DNA from: Sycobia sp. Sy_11
Lineage: Eukaryota > Arthropoda > Insecta > Hymenoptera > Epichrysomallidae
Assembly (NCBI GenBank): GCA_018907035.1
Contig: JACCIC010000003.1
Span: 2,580,001 to 2,644,000, forward strand
Length of the DNA stretch: 64,000 nucleotides
Reading direction: 5' to 3'
Part shown: positions 25,275 through 36,904 of the stretch, piece by piece
How the letters are laid out: every line of letters starts with the position of its first letter
Position numbering within the stretch: position 1 is the stretch's first letter
Notes under the pieces: generated by a model
Told to the model about the DNA's origin: nothing
What the model saw: only the letters and a program-made list of their open reading frames with translations
Database searches by the model: none
Position numbers and translations under genes: made by a program

Positions 25275-25632
25275 TGTGGACCGTATGCCGGATACATATT
25301 CATTTGCTTTTTCAACAGCAAAGGGTTGGTTCACAAAGAGTTTGTACCACCTTGAGTTCTGCATCACGACAATGCTCCCTGTCACAGTGCGTTCAGTGTC
25401 TCTCAGTTTTTGGCGTCTACAGGAATCACAACATCTGTGACTAGGGTACTCGGAATGGTCCCACAAGAAGTGTTCCAGAATTGTTACCAAAACTGGACAA
25501 CTCACTGGAATGAGTGTATAGATGCGGGGGGGGGGGACTACTTTGAAGGGGATCGCAGCGATATACTTTAATTTTTAGATACACTCGATTTTGAAATTTT
25601 GTCGCATTACTTAATTGTCTGATCGTGTATAT
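25275..25632 (+). mobile_element. Mariner-like element, 5'-truncated and internally deleted
   Basis: Fragments HKEFVP, VLHHDNAPCHSAFSVSQFL-like sequence and VPQEVFQNCYQNW follow the order of a mariner transposase. Compared with the longer relative at 34066-34962, two internal segments are missing: one between HKEFVP and the HDN motif, and one covering the block with the third catalytic aspartate. The CIDAG codons near the C terminus are followed by a run of 11 G (25526-25536) that shifts the frame. The right terminal inverted repeat is present at 25602-25632 (GCATTACTTAATTGTCTGA within it). No left repeat is visible. Confidence 0.75.
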
Positions 25633-25811
25633 ATTATTTTAATTATATTAACTATTTTATATAATTTTATACTTATCTAATAATTATATTTATATTATAT
25701 ATATTTGTACTTACCCTGGATTGATTATACTCACCTTGATTACGTTACACTTACGTGCGTAGAACGATCTTAGAATACGAAAATATCCCCTACATATATA
25801 AGTCGACTAAA

Positions 25812-27010
25812 ATGGAAAATTCAGACGATAATAAAGATATTCGGGTTGACCAGAATCATTCAGATGCAAGTTCCAGTGATACGTAACAATTAACGATAAA
25901 TTTAGTTTCAAAAAATTGGACGATTCTTAATTCAGAATTCGGGATATTAGTGGAAACTCCATTTTGACGAAACGCAATTTTGACGACTCTTATGATGGAT
26001 CAGCTATTATTTTTTCACTATTTTTCAAATTCCGAGATTAATTCAATGGTTATTGGAAACTATAAAAAATTATCGGACGTAGTAAAAATCATTCCTGAAT
26101 TCAACGGACAAAACATGACCGTGAACCAATTTATTCGCGTAAAAATGCAGACAATTTTATCAGGCTAGTTGATGGAACTTTTTTATAAATATTATAAAAT
26201 CCTGATTGTCGTAGATGCGCGAATTTATTGCCAATAGAAGGATTTAAAATCGCTTGAATAATTATTCGAAAAATTAAAGTTATTTTAAGCGCTCACTAAA
26301 CATTTATCAGAAGCTGAATCCGAGCTGTCTGACATGATACAAAACCCCACAAAAAAGGCAGCAATGCATCCGTATACGCGAGTTAACCATTCAAAACTTT
26401 GAATGTAGGATTGCACAAGCAATGATAAAAGGTGTTACAACAACAGCGATCGAGCGTTTTATTTTAGAGTTACATAAAAATATAAGTGCACTTGGAAAGA
26501 TTCCATGGACGTTAGAAAACGCGATTATTTTTGCAATTGAGCCCAAAAATTACGAGAATCAAGGGAACAATTTACAAATACACCAAAATGATAATTTTGG
26601 TAACGAAAAGGTTCGTTATCACACAATAAATTTGAAACCTGAACAAGATGTTTGGAATTTAAGGTGCTTTCACTGTGGTAATCCGGCATATTTTTTATTA
26701 AAAAGGCACATGATCGACTTTTGCAAAGCCTTTCTTTGAATCCACCAAATCCTATGTTTTTAGTTGATACATGTTTAGAGTTAAACTTAAGAAAGCTGAG
26801 TGTACATAGGGAAAATATAAATATTAATAATGATAAATTTTATGGATTATCTGGCATTAGTGATGGAATTGTAAAAACACTAGCCACTTTTTTTATGAAA
26901 TTGGACAACTACGAGCACTTCCAGACGAACAAGAAGAGAGGACCCCTTTTTTGCTTTATCGATCTTTCAAGCGATTTATTCGTAAGTAGAAATTTTGAAG
27001 AAGTTATATT
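25812..27010 (+). pseudogene. Decayed Ty3/gypsy-type gag and protease
   Basis: Gag-like frames (25812-26740) with many stops include ITEFNGQ-type sequence (IIPEFNGQNMTVNQFIRVK, about 26089-26145) and a single retroviral-type zinc knuckle beginning CFHCGNPAYF (about 26668-26700). The next frame, 26721 onward, reads PNPMFLVDTCLELNLRKLSV, the aspartic protease active-site region. The catalytic DTG is DTC here. A later FYGLSGISDGIVKT also fits gypsy proteases. The sequence breaks off around 27000 before any reverse transcriptase. LTRs were not identified. Confidence 0.65.
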
Positions 27011-27135
27011 GAATAAAAAAAGTTTTATATTTTATACATTAAATTCAATATATTATATCATTTTGAATTTTTGGCGTTTCTTATACTTCAGTGCAGTCGT
27101 GCACAGACAGCCATCAATCACGGGAAGCTTGATTT

Positions 27136-27353
27136 GCGCAAGTTCGATTCTCAGTATTATCTCAAATATTTTCTTTCATTTATATTATAAAACAATAAGA
27201 TTAAAGACATGATTTTTTATATCATTAAATCTAAAATCCAACCTCAAATAATTTTTCATTTCAAGATTTTTTAAACAATGGATGAACTTTTGAAAACTTC
27301 AAATGAAGACTCTTCCGAGTTGATGATTAAGTTGAACTGTACACTCCTTTCAC
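27136..27353 (+). repeat. Dispersed repeat, copy A (uninterrupted)
   Basis: This copy aligns by eye over about 218 bp with 45183-45370 plus 50687-50711. Shared blocks include CAAGTTCGA-TTCTCAGTA-TATCTC, TTTCATTTATA, TTTAAACAAT, AAAACTTCAA and TTGAACTGTAC. The other copy is split by a LINE insertion. The family is unknown. It could be part of an LTR or of a DNA element. Confidence 0.7.
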
Positions 27354-27359
27354 ATTCCT

Positions 27360-28730
27360 TGTATGTATAAAAAATTATTCCCCTTTGCATTTATACTGAA
27401 TTATTCCAATCGAATTATAAAAATACATAGCTTAAAATAATATTAATTTATTAATAATATTTAATATAAATTGTCAGGAAAAAATCGACACAAGTTTATT
27501 AATTTCGTACATAAGTATACAATATAATTTTAATGGTAAAGTTTTTGTGGACAACCAGTAATAACATAATAAACCAGGAAAACCTTTATTTACATTAGCC
27601 GATGTTGAAATATAGATGTGCTGTATGTCAGTCTTGCGCTCTTGTTTCTATTTCTGACCTAATGGAAATTAATGTACTTATAATGTATATAAAACTATGA
27701 TCGCTGCCCAAACTTGGTTTTGTATAGTTTTTTACCCTACTGATCGATACTCCTTATTATTACACGAGATGTATAGACCTATCTAAGAATAACAATTGTG
27801 CGTGGAATACGCAATTTTTCTGAGAATAAATAATACAATGGCATTTGTTTCATGTAGAAGCCAATGTAGTTAATAATAGGCGGCTATTTTCGAAAATAGA
27901 AAGAATAGCCTTTTCCCAATTAGTGGTAATTTATTGACGATTAATGGGGCTGACGTATCTAATAGAACTTAATTATAAAATATTAGCAAAAAATTATTTC
28001 AATGCTAGAATGGAATACAAAACAAATTGCTACTAACGAAACACTAAGATTCTATATTTATTCTATTTTAAAATAATGAACATTATATACATAATGATAG
28101 ATTTATTTTCAGATTTATTATAATAAAATATTTCAAAAATGTTTTACATTTTTTATAAATTAATGTAAAATTTCTGATATAGAAATTAACTTTGTTAATA
28201 AATGTTTTTTGTTAAAAGAGTATGTAATGGGAATATGTCCTCTAAGGTTTGATAAATTTTTTCCTATTGTATAAAAAATAAGTTACTGAATTTTTATTTT
28301 TAATAGTTCCAATTAATGAAATTAATATTCACGTTTTTAATTGAATACGTCCATTCAAAGAAATATAAAACTTTTTGGCAGTACAATCTATCTTCCTTTA
28401 TAGGTAACAAAAATATTAACCAAAACATGTTGAACTGCTTTTGAAGAAAGAAATTCCTAATCGTTCAATACGATAAAAGAACTTGTTTATTTAAAACTTA
28501 AATATATTTTTTACCCATCAGAGTGACACAGGAAAAATTATGTATTACATTTTGGGATAGTAGGTTTATGTTTTCAAGTTAGGTTTACTCCGAATTTCTC
28601 AGTTTTTGTCTTACTTTTTCATTTTTAAATTAAACAATCATCAAGTATATCGAACACCAACAAGGGGTATCCAAACTGCTTATGATAGCCTGGATTCAAT
28701 TTAAATCTAGCTCTGGATTGAGAAGCTATG
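27360..28730. other. AT-rich intergenic stretch without recognisable genes
   Basis: I see no coding, RNA or repeat structure worth naming here. Confidence 0.5.
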
Positions 28731-28734
28731 TATA

Positions 28735-29860
28735 TTTTAAAATCTTTATTGATTCTTCTAAATCTAATTCACCCCCCTCAAAATAATCACGTCTCCCGGA
28801 TGCAATGCAACTATGCCAACGCTTTTTCCAATTTTCCAAACATTTTTTATACTCGTATTCCGGAATGGCCAATTTTTGGATTCGGCTTTTATTTTTGTAA
28901 TCGAATTAAAACCGTGTCCCCGAAATGGTCTTTTAAATTTGCTGAACAGCCAAAAGTGATACAGTGCTAAATCAAGCGAGTACAGTGATTGCGGAATGAT
29001 ATCGGTTGAATTTTTGGCGAAATTTTCACGTAAAATCAATACATGTGAGCTGGTGCATTATCGTGATGTAAAAAGTAAGAGTTGCCTTTCCAGAAATTGG
29101 TCTTTTGAAGCGAATAGCTTCGCGTAAACGGCTCCTAACACTCAAATAATTTTCTTTGATAACTGTTTGGCCGGTTGAAAAGAATTCATAATGCACCACA
29201 CCACGATTTTCGAAGAAAACAGTGAGCATAACCTTGATTTTTGAGCGACTTCGGCGTGATTTTTTCTGTCTTTGCTCTCCTTTCTCACGATTTCGCTCAA
29301 TTGATTCGTTGTTTCTGGATCTTAACCGTAGACCCTAGTCTCATCTTCAATTATTATTTGACAGACCTCTATGCGTCGTTGTTTTTTCAAAAAATTGAGT
29401 GTTTTTGGTACCAATCGAGATTTCACTCTTTCAGGTATAAAATGTCTTTCAAAATAGTGTTGACTGACCCATTTGAAATTTCAACAATATCAGCAAGCAT
29501 TCTAGTAGTCAATTGACGATTTTATAGAACTAATTCTTTGATTTTGTCGTCGTGTAGCCCATCAGTAGATGTTCTTGGTCGTTTTTGATGTGGTTCGTGT
29601 TCAACGCGTTCTGGACCTTCTTTGATCAATTTGTGCCAATCAAAAACACTTGTTCTGGACATTAACTTCTCACCAAAGGGCTTATGCAACATTCTGAACA
29701 TTTCGGCAGCCGATATTTCATTTTGCGGACAAACTTTAATGCTACTTTTTGTTGAATAATCTCAGACATTAGAAAAACCGAAGAGACAACTTTTCTTTTT
29801 TCATAAAACACAAGCATAACTATATGACAAATGACGATAATTACATGCAATTTGGCACAG
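28735..29860 (-). mobile_element. Dead mariner element
   Basis: Minus-strand frames give a mariner transposase in order. The helix-turn-helix end comes first (29770-29665, MSEIIQQKVALKFVRKMKYR). The middle follows (29229-29030, MLTVFFENRGVVHYEF, SVRSRLREAIRFKRP), then the C-terminal third (29039-28764). The block that normally reads YSPDLAPCDFxLF is YSLDLALYHFWLF, so the third catalytic aspartate is replaced by histidine. Frameshifts also separate the pieces. Clear terminal inverted repeats were not seen, so the ends are approximate. Confidence 0.75.
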
Positions 29861-30499
29861 ATAAATCTTTGTACAGTAGTATTAATTAATATATATAATA
29901 GAAAACAGTGAAATCATAAAGTGCAAATTTTATAGTCAAGTGTCTTGTATTTAAAGTACGTTAAAATTTTATATTATATTAAGCTGATATCAAATATTCA
30001 TTTTTCATAAGTTTTTCATAAGTTCGTAGAAATGGCGCTTGCTTAGAGCAAGGATACTATTTAATAATGACGCCTGTTAGCTAAATTTTATGGATAAATG
30101 CCAAAACTAAAAAATAAGTATTAGATCCGACACATCTGACTTTCCGTACTACTTATATCGCCATCTAAACGTGAAGGTCGGAAACTAAGTTCGCCTCCTA
30201 ATACTTACAATTAATGTAAGGTAAGGAAAAGTATCTTTCAATATTTGAAATAATACAAAAGAAATGCATAAACACTAAGATTTATTTCTAACAAGAAGAG
30301 ACCTCGATATGTGGATGACCAATCTGGGCCAATATTGAGCTAGGTAAGTGTACATCGATAACACACCCTTTAAAGTTTTAGAACCCATAATGTATTTTCA
30401 TTCCCAAGATACAATACTTTTTTATGTGCAAATTAGTACTTTCTTCTATTGAAAATTCATAGACGGTGAAGTTTAACATGTTTGTTTCATAACATCTTA

Positions 30500-31785
30500 T
30501 TAGGAGTGTGAATAAGTCTTTCCCGTTTTTTGTAAGAGATGGCGCCACCAATACTGTACGAGTATTCAATAGTTACATATGTCATAATCAAAGCTTATTC
30601 ATATGTCAACAATTCCATACTAACACATTAGTTAAAATTTTTTCGCATCATAAATTTTTGATATCGTGAAAATGTCGAAATTTGAGCCGAGTCGACGTCA
30701 TTTGCGGGAAGTTTCACTTTATTGGTTCAATTTGAAGAAATCTGCTGCCGAGACGCATCGATTGCTTCAGGAGGCTTATGGAGAAGGTTGTGTCGATGAT
30801 TCAAGTGTTCGCGGATGGTTTCGACGCTTCAAAAGCGGTGATTTCGACGTGGAAGACAAGGAGCGTTCCGGGCGGCCGCAAATCTTTGAAGATCGAGAAT
30901 TGGCGACTTTGCTTGATGAAGATTCTTGTCAAACACAAGAAGAACTTGCTGAAGCATTGGGAGTTGACCGAACAACCATTTCCAAGCGTTTGAAAGCCAT
31001 GGGAATGATCCAAAAGCAAGGAAATTGGGTGCCGTACGAACTGAAGCTGAGAGACGTCGAACGGCGTTTTTTCACTTGCGAACAGCTGCTTCAGCGACAT
31101 AAAAGAAAGGGTTTTCTGCATCGTATAGTGACTGGCGATGAAAAGTGGATACGTTACGATAATCCGAAGCGAAGAAAATCATGGGGACTACCCGGCCACG
31201 CATCATCATCGACGGCCAAGCCAAATATTCATGGCGCCAAGCTCATGCTCTGTATATGGTGGGACCAGCTAGGTGTGGTTTACTATGAGCTTCTGAAACC
31301 GAATGAAAGGATCACAGGCGAGCTCTATCGACGACAATTGATGCGTTTGAGCCGCGCACTGCGAGAAAAACGGCCACAATACTCCGACAGGCACGACAAA
31401 GTTATTTTGCAACATGACAATGCTCGCCCACATGTTGCACCGCCGGTGAAAACATACTTAGAAACGCTCAAATGGGAAGTCCTACCCCACCCGCCGTATA
31501 GTCCAGACCTTGCTCCGTTTGATTACCATCTCTTCAGATCGATGACGCATGGCCTGGCTGACCAGCACTTCCATTCCTACGAGGAAGCCAAAAAATGGGT
31601 GGATGACTGGAAAGAGGCCAAACCGGTCGAACTTTTTCGCAACGGGATTCGTATGTTGCCAGAAAGATGGGAAAAAGTTGTAGCTAGCGATGGCCAATAC
31701 TTTCAATAATTAATTTGTAACCATTTTTTCACAATAAAGGCTCAAAATTTGAAAAAAAACGGGAAAGACTTATTCACATACCTGA
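30500..31785 (+). mobile_element. Complete mariner element, copy 1
   Basis: A 1286-bp element is bounded by TA dinucleotides (30498-30499 and 31786-31787). Its terminal inverted repeats are about 31 bp (30500-30530 and 31755-31785) and share GTGAATAAGTCTTTCCCGTT. The left end starts TTAGGAGTG where the right starts TCAGGTATG. The second copy has the same asymmetry, so it is inherited from their source. One transposase reading frame fills the interior. The copy at 54400-55686 is about 98-99% identical. Confidence 0.95.
30672..31709 (+). CDS. Mariner transposase (mauritiana-like), intact ORF
   Basis: The enzyme cuts and pastes its own element at TA sites as a dimer in the nucleus. The 345-codon frame begins at the ATG in GTGAAAATGTCG; the GTG two codons earlier is in frame but not a plausible start. 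Two N-terminal helix-turn-helix segments (about residues 10-55 and 85-110) bind the terminal repeats. The linker reads WVPYEL (119-124) against the family's usual WVPHEL. The D,D34D catalytic triad is complete: D156 in VTGDEKW, D249 in LQHDNARPH and D284 in APFDYHLF. YSPDL is intact at 276-280. Residue 283, beside the third Asp, is Phe here and Ser in the other copy. Length equals that of typical active mariner proteins. Whether it is active cannot be judged from sequence alone. Confidence 0.93.
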   Translation: MSKFEPSRRHLREVSLYWFNLKKSAAETHRLLQEAYGEGCVDDSSVRGWFRRFKSGDFDVEDKERSGRPQIFEDRELATLLDEDSCQTQEELAEALGVDRTTISKRLKAMGMIQKQGNWVPYELKLRDVERRFFTCEQLLQRHKRKGFLHRIVTGDEKWIRYDNPKRRKSWGLPGHASSSTAKPNIHGAKLMLCIWWDQLGVVYYELLKPNERITGELYRRQLMRLSRALREKRPQYSDRHDKVILQHDNARPHVAPPVKTYLETLKWEVLPHPPYSPDLAPFDYHLFRSMTHGLADQHFHSYEEAKKWVDDWKEAKPVELFRNGIRMLPERWEKVVASDGQYFQ

Positions 31786-32136
31786 TATAATTTTGGCGCT
31801 GGATTTGAACCCAGCATGTTCAAATGAATATATGTTCGCCAATAAATACTTTTGTAGTTACTGTCGATTAAAGTTTGATTAGAGTTGTATAGTTCAGCAG
31901 AATCGATCAATTATGTAATAATATCTGGAAAATCAGTCGAACTTCCATGGACAGTAATTGAGATAATTGTAAATACACTTGTAGATATAGGTATTGTAGA
32001 ACTTTATTATTTGAAATGGTAGATTTTCCTCAAATCAAAACACAGTTATAGTACGTCTCATTAAAGTAAATTTTTGAACCCATACATTTTTTGTGTACGT
32101 GATATTGTTGAAAAAAAAGTTCAACAATTTCAGCTC

Positions 32137-32175
32137 CGGGTTTGCCGACGCATTTGAAATGCGTCGGCAAACCCG
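32137..32175. repeat. 39-bp near-perfect palindrome
   Basis: Two 19-bp arms (CGGGTTTGCCGACGCATTT and its exact reverse complement) surround a single central base. Just upstream, GTTGAA and TTCAAC (32105-32126) form another small stem. Perfect arms suggest a recent origin or a maintained structure. Confidence 0.9.
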
Positions 32176-32446
32176 ATTATGAATTTTAGTTATATTGTTA
32201 TATTATATAATTTTATTTAGTAATTTTATAAAGTTATATTATAATTATATTATTAATAACTTATATAACAACATAAGTTATATTGTTATACATATTTATA
32301 AAATTGATGCTGAAAAAATATTTTGTAAAGAAAATAAGTCATACAACAAACACATGTTTTTTAATTATATCTAGACTATTTGTTTCAAATACTTTATTGA
32401 AATTTTTCCAATTTTTCGAAATTATTTAAAAAAACCTTTTTACAGA

Positions 32447-32448
<2 letters not shown>

Positions 32449-32499
<51 letters not shown>

Positions 32500-32530
32500 T
32501 ATATATGTGTGTGTGTGTGTATACACACAC
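32449..32530. repeat. Compound (AT)n-(GT)n microsatellite
   Basis: About 57 bp of AT dinucleotides run into a (GT)7-8 tract and then an ACACACAC inverse, so the right end can fold back. Confidence 0.95.
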
Positions 32531-32730
32531 ATAGCTTCGGGGGTGTTGGTAAAATTCTATTAACTATGAAAGTAAAATGATTTTTAATAAAAAACATAGC
32601 TTATATTCTTCCGAAAATAATAATGAATATATATTTTGAATTTCAGAGCCATCAGTTACATAGTTTTTTTTGTTTATGGTGTACAAACAGGAACACGCTT
32701 TATCTTTAGTAATTAGTATGATATGATATA

Positions 32731-32734
<4 letters not shown>

Positions 32735-32781
<47 letters not shown>
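32735..32781. repeat. (AT)n microsatellite
   Basis: An uninterrupted AT dinucleotide run of about 46 bp follows an ATATGATATGATATAATATAAT lead-in. Confidence 0.95.
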
Positions 32782-32785
<4 letters not shown>

Positions 32786-33485
32786 AATTTTAATTCTTTT
32801 GCTTCTTGATCTTCTTTCTATTATCATTTTATTCTAATCATTATATACTTTTTTCTGTTCTAATCATTCTATTTACTGTGCTTTATTTCCTTCTTGATAT
32901 GGTGTTGTTATTTTATTCTTATCTTTTATTCTTAGTATAAAATATATGCTTATTTTCTTTCTCAATTAAATCTAATTTTCCAGCTTCCTTTATACTGTTC
33001 TTGTAGTTCGGAAGTCAGCGATATATTTTCCCAATTAATTTATTCTCGGGCAAAAATTAGTTTAAATGATTCGATTAAATGGGATTTTAAAGCGTAATGA
33101 TCGTCCACTACGGAATTTCATCTGGATGTTGCAACTATAGCTTACCTCGCTTGTAGTTTTTTGGCCCACCAACTTTTATATTAATATTATTTCGTTTCGT
33201 ATTCGGACGCACACAAGGCTCTTGACTCATCCCTCATTTCATTATTCTCTTTTCTTTTTATTCAATTCGTCGAGAATCTAAATTTGCTATATATTTTGTA
33301 TTGTGTTTGTTAAAAGCGCGGAATCAAAAGAAATTATATCGTTTCTATTGAATTAAATTTTTTTTTTGGATGTTTTCGTAAGTTAGCACTTTATCCTCAA
33401 CTCTATTATAGTTATCAATACGGCATTGTTTTAAAATAGTATTAAAATAGTATTAAGTTTTATAACTTAATGAAAGATTCCCGCC

Positions 33486-33940
33486 ATGAAAAAGATACTT
33501 AAAGTCAGCCATTATGAAGATCAGAATTTACGGTACGATTTAGTTTACCAAGGCGAAAAAGACCAGCAGCTTAAGGGCATCTAGAAGGAGCTAATAAAGA
33601 AGTCCTACGAGATAGGACCTTCTGGCGTAAGGAATACATCTGAAGTACTAAGTCACGCATATTTTATAGAGAAAATAGAGCAGCGTATTGATAAAGTTAT
33701 TCGTGATTGCTTACCCTATATTCCTGGAAGTAAAAGGGCTGAAAAAACTCAGGGTCGGATTAGTCCTACACTAAAGGGAGATGCACCACTGCAAGAATTA
33801 TATGCAGACCACGTAGGTCTATCTAACAATGACAAATAAAATGTACAAACAGAGGGTCGTCATCGTTGATGCCTTCTCCAAATACGCTCGGATTTATGCC
33901 GTGAAAACTACGAACTAACATGAAGTATTAGAAAAGTATT
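33486..33940 (+). pseudogene. Decayed gypsy-type integrase fragment
   Basis: One frame with few stops reads SHAYFIEKIEQRIDKVIRDC (about 33651-33710), then GDAPLQELYADHVGLSNNDK (about 33779-33838). The adjacent frame continues KQRVVIVDAFSKYARIYAVK (about 33850-33908). These correspond to the zinc-binding end and the catalytic core start of Ty3/gypsy integrases: the first Asp is in the Y-DH-G block and the second in VVDAFSK. The sequence breaks off before the catalytic Glu. It could belong to the same family as the gag/protease remnant at 25.8 kb, but they are not contiguous. Confidence 0.65.
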
Positions 33941-34065
33941 AGAATGCCGGTGTGTGAGCATTTTTTTGTTAAATTAAGCACTAATTTTACTGAGCAAGTG
34001 AAAAACATTTTAATTAATGTATTGGCTATTGTTTTCTTCGCATTTTCACCACGTTTTTGGCAATT

Positions 34066-34962
34066 TATACGAGGTCAAACAATTGCGTAATGCGACCGAT
34101 TTTATTTCTCGGCCTGTGGTAACACTCCGAAACTGTAACTCCGCCAACGTAATGTTAGTCACCCTACTTTCTCGATTGAGACCTTAACGGCCCTTGTACG
34201 ATCATTTCTTCGCCATCTGTTTAATGTTGTGTAACAACGCGCGAGTAGTGCATGTCACGAAAATGGAACAGGGAAATTTAAAACAATAAGCAATAACGTC
34301 TGCAGCTGGGTGAAAGTGATTCTACTCTTCACGATCGAGTTATAACTGGTGATGAAAGTTGGTTCTTTCAATATGAGCCCGAAACTAAATGACAAAGCCA
34401 ACAGTCGCTGTCCCCTGGAGCGCCAAGACCAAAGAAGGCGAGAATGAGCAAGACCAAAGTGAAAACCATGTTCATTTGCTTCTTCGACAGCAAAGGGGTG
34501 GTTCACAAAGAGTTTGTACCATCTGAACAAACCGTAAATCAAGTATTCTATTACAATGTGATCGAAAAATTACAAAAAAGGATGCTCAGAGTCCATCTAG
34601 AGATCGCGAAGTCTTGAGTTCTGTATCACGACAATGCTCCATGTTACAGTGCGTTCAGTGTCTCTCAGTTTTTGGAGTTTAAAGGCACTGCAATGTTATC
34701 ACAACCACCCTATTCACCGGACATATCACCCTGCGACTTTTTCGACTCCGTTGAAGACTTCCAAAAATCTATGACGAGGGTACTCGGAGAGGTCCCACAA
34801 GAAGTGTTCCAGAATTTTTACGAAAACTGGAAAGCTCGCTGAAATAAGTGTATAGATGCGGGAGGGGTCTATTTTGAAAGTGATCGCAACGATATGCCTT
34901 AATTTTAAATATGCTCGATTTTTTTAATTTTGGCGCATTAGTTAATTGTCTGACTTTGTATA
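34066..34962 (+). mobile_element. Mariner-like element, internally deleted, with both TIRs
   Basis: About 0.9 kb lies between imperfect 32-bp terminal inverted repeats at 34066-34097 and 34931-34962 (shared core AGTCA/GACAATT and TAATGCG). The transposase N terminus is missing. The remaining plus-strand sequence has VITGDESWFFQYEPETK, KTMFICFFDSKGVVHKEFVP, VLYHDNAPCYSAFSVSQFL and QPPYSPDISPCDFF, with 34 residues between the second and third Asp (D,D34D). The C terminus is NKCIDAGGVYFESDRNDMP. In-frame stops follow PETK, AKS and NWKAR. It is non-autonomous and of the same family as the piece at 25275-25632. Confidence 0.85.
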
Positions 34963-34984
34963 TACCAGGCCAATAAAATGGGTT

Positions 34985-36015
34985 ATCGTTTGAAGAAAAT
35001 CATTCGGACATCGATGAAAACACATGGTAGTCGGAAGGAGCTAAGTCTGGTGAATATGACGGGTGGGGTAATAGCTTCTAGCCAAGTATTTTGATTGTAT
35101 TCTGAATCAGTTTTGCTTTGTGTGCATGTGCATTGTCATGGAACAAAATTATCTTTCCGTAACTTCTACCGTATCAGCTACCGTGTTTTAGCTATTCTCG
35201 TCATTCTTTATTAATGCATGATTCAAACTGATGATTTGTTGTCGGTAGCGATCAGTATTAACTGTTTCGCCGAATTTGAACTGCTCATAATACACCACGC
35301 CACTCTGGTTCTACCAAGCACATAGTATTATCCTCTTGCGGAAACGATCTGGTTTTGCAGTCGATGTTAAAGGTTGTCTTAGAGTAACGAAATGTATCCA
35401 TTTTTTATCCCCAGCAACAATTCGATGCAAAATTGATATTCTTTTGTATCTTTGAAGCAAAATTTCTGTGTTTTTTCAGTTGTCCACCTGCCTTTAATTT
35501 AATTCATATGACACCCATTTTCCACACTTTTAGATCTTTCCCATAGCTTTTAAACGGTCAAAGATTTTTTTTGTGCAATAATTAATATTCCTGTCATTTG
35601 TTTTTGACTCAAAGTGATATCTTCATCTAATATTCTTTGCAATTCGGCATCTTTTTTGGTGATCTTCCACGTTCTTCATTTGTATCATCAAAATTATTAC
35701 TTTTAAACCGTCGAAACCATCTTTTGCATCTGATAGAGCGTGATGACCATACGCCTCGACAAGTATTGAATGTAACTCTGCAGCACTTTTCTTAAAATGA
35801 AAACAAAAATTTAATGCTTTCCGCAAATCATCATTTTTTGGTACACAATTCATATCAATAAAATGCTTTATTTCATTCATATCATTCATTTAAATCAAAT
35901 TATGATGCATGTTCAATGACTTAATGTAGTAAAAATGCTTAACAGTTGCTATAGCAACCAAACTAAGAAAGCTAAGTCTCGTTCACAACAAATGTTTCCT
36001 ATCGAGATATTTGTA
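34985..36015 (-). mobile_element. Broken mariner element (second mariner type)
   Basis: The N-terminal frame at 35889-35623 gives ALNFCFHFKKSAAELHSIL and VEAYGHHALSDA, the first helix-turn-helix of a mauritiana-like transposase. Further left, a frame around 35090-35000 reads LLPHPSYSPDLAPSDYHVF, the third catalytic block. Between them the sequence is shifted and interrupted. The right end (about 35995-36030) carries GTGTATCAAGATACAAAT on the minus strand and may be its terminal repeat. The left end stops just after the DYH block and abuts the previous element's right TIR, so the C terminus is lost. Confidence 0.65.
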
Positions 36016-36904
36016 TCTTGATACACACCTTATACCTCTGTATGACTACACTTGGTATTGAGAGCGGAAGAATTCGAGTATCTCGCGATAATAACTGGCT
36101 TACCCATGAGCAGCGGCTAATTCGAGCGGGCGAATGCCATCGTATCAGTAGTTATTACCAACATAGTCATATAATATCGGACTAAGGAGTATAAACATAT
36201 TAGCAAAACGCAAAGAGCCATCGATACCTACCAACAATACGCAAAGATACTTAACTACTCGAAAAGGTTAAAAATAAGATTGCCAACCTTTTCCAGGAGG
36301 ACAGAGCGTGCATTCGAGCTGAATCATATTGCGTATACAATATTCACTATACAGAGATTGAATAAGCCCATATTTGATATTGGGTTTATTTTTAACTTTA
36401 GACCAGGGCCCAAAATTAATGTTTTCGATGCTAAGTGTATAGTATACTGTCCCTGCAGGTGAGGGAAGAATCTATTTTCGAAATCTAGACGCGACATTGG
36501 CGGTCAACTTTTCGGCCGGGATAATAGTTGTGTCAGATAAGAAGAAATAGCAAAAAAAATTATAGAATTTTTTTAGTTATTCTATGCAGACGGTTTATTT
36601 GAAAATGGGATAAAATGAAATATTCAACGATTACACAGGACTTAATCGTAAAGGACGCAATAAAATATATAAACAATACGTTTCATCTAAATCAATTCAA
36701 TTTAATACTTGGTCTCTGTGGTCAAAAATATAGACTATTATCTGTGTTATCAAAAACTAACAGATTCGTCGACAAAATAACTGGGCGAAAATATTTACTG
36801 AAAATTTATATTATCGATTAGAAAATTATTTTCATAAAATTGCAAAATCATTGGATTATTATCACTAAAAATATATTAATGATTTCTCGCTACACCAAAA
36901 TCTT

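Noticed and set aside
30801..31121. Minus-strand and alternative-frame open frames inside the mariners (also 54701-55021)
   Set aside because: They are shadows of the transposase gene and change in step with it between the two copies.
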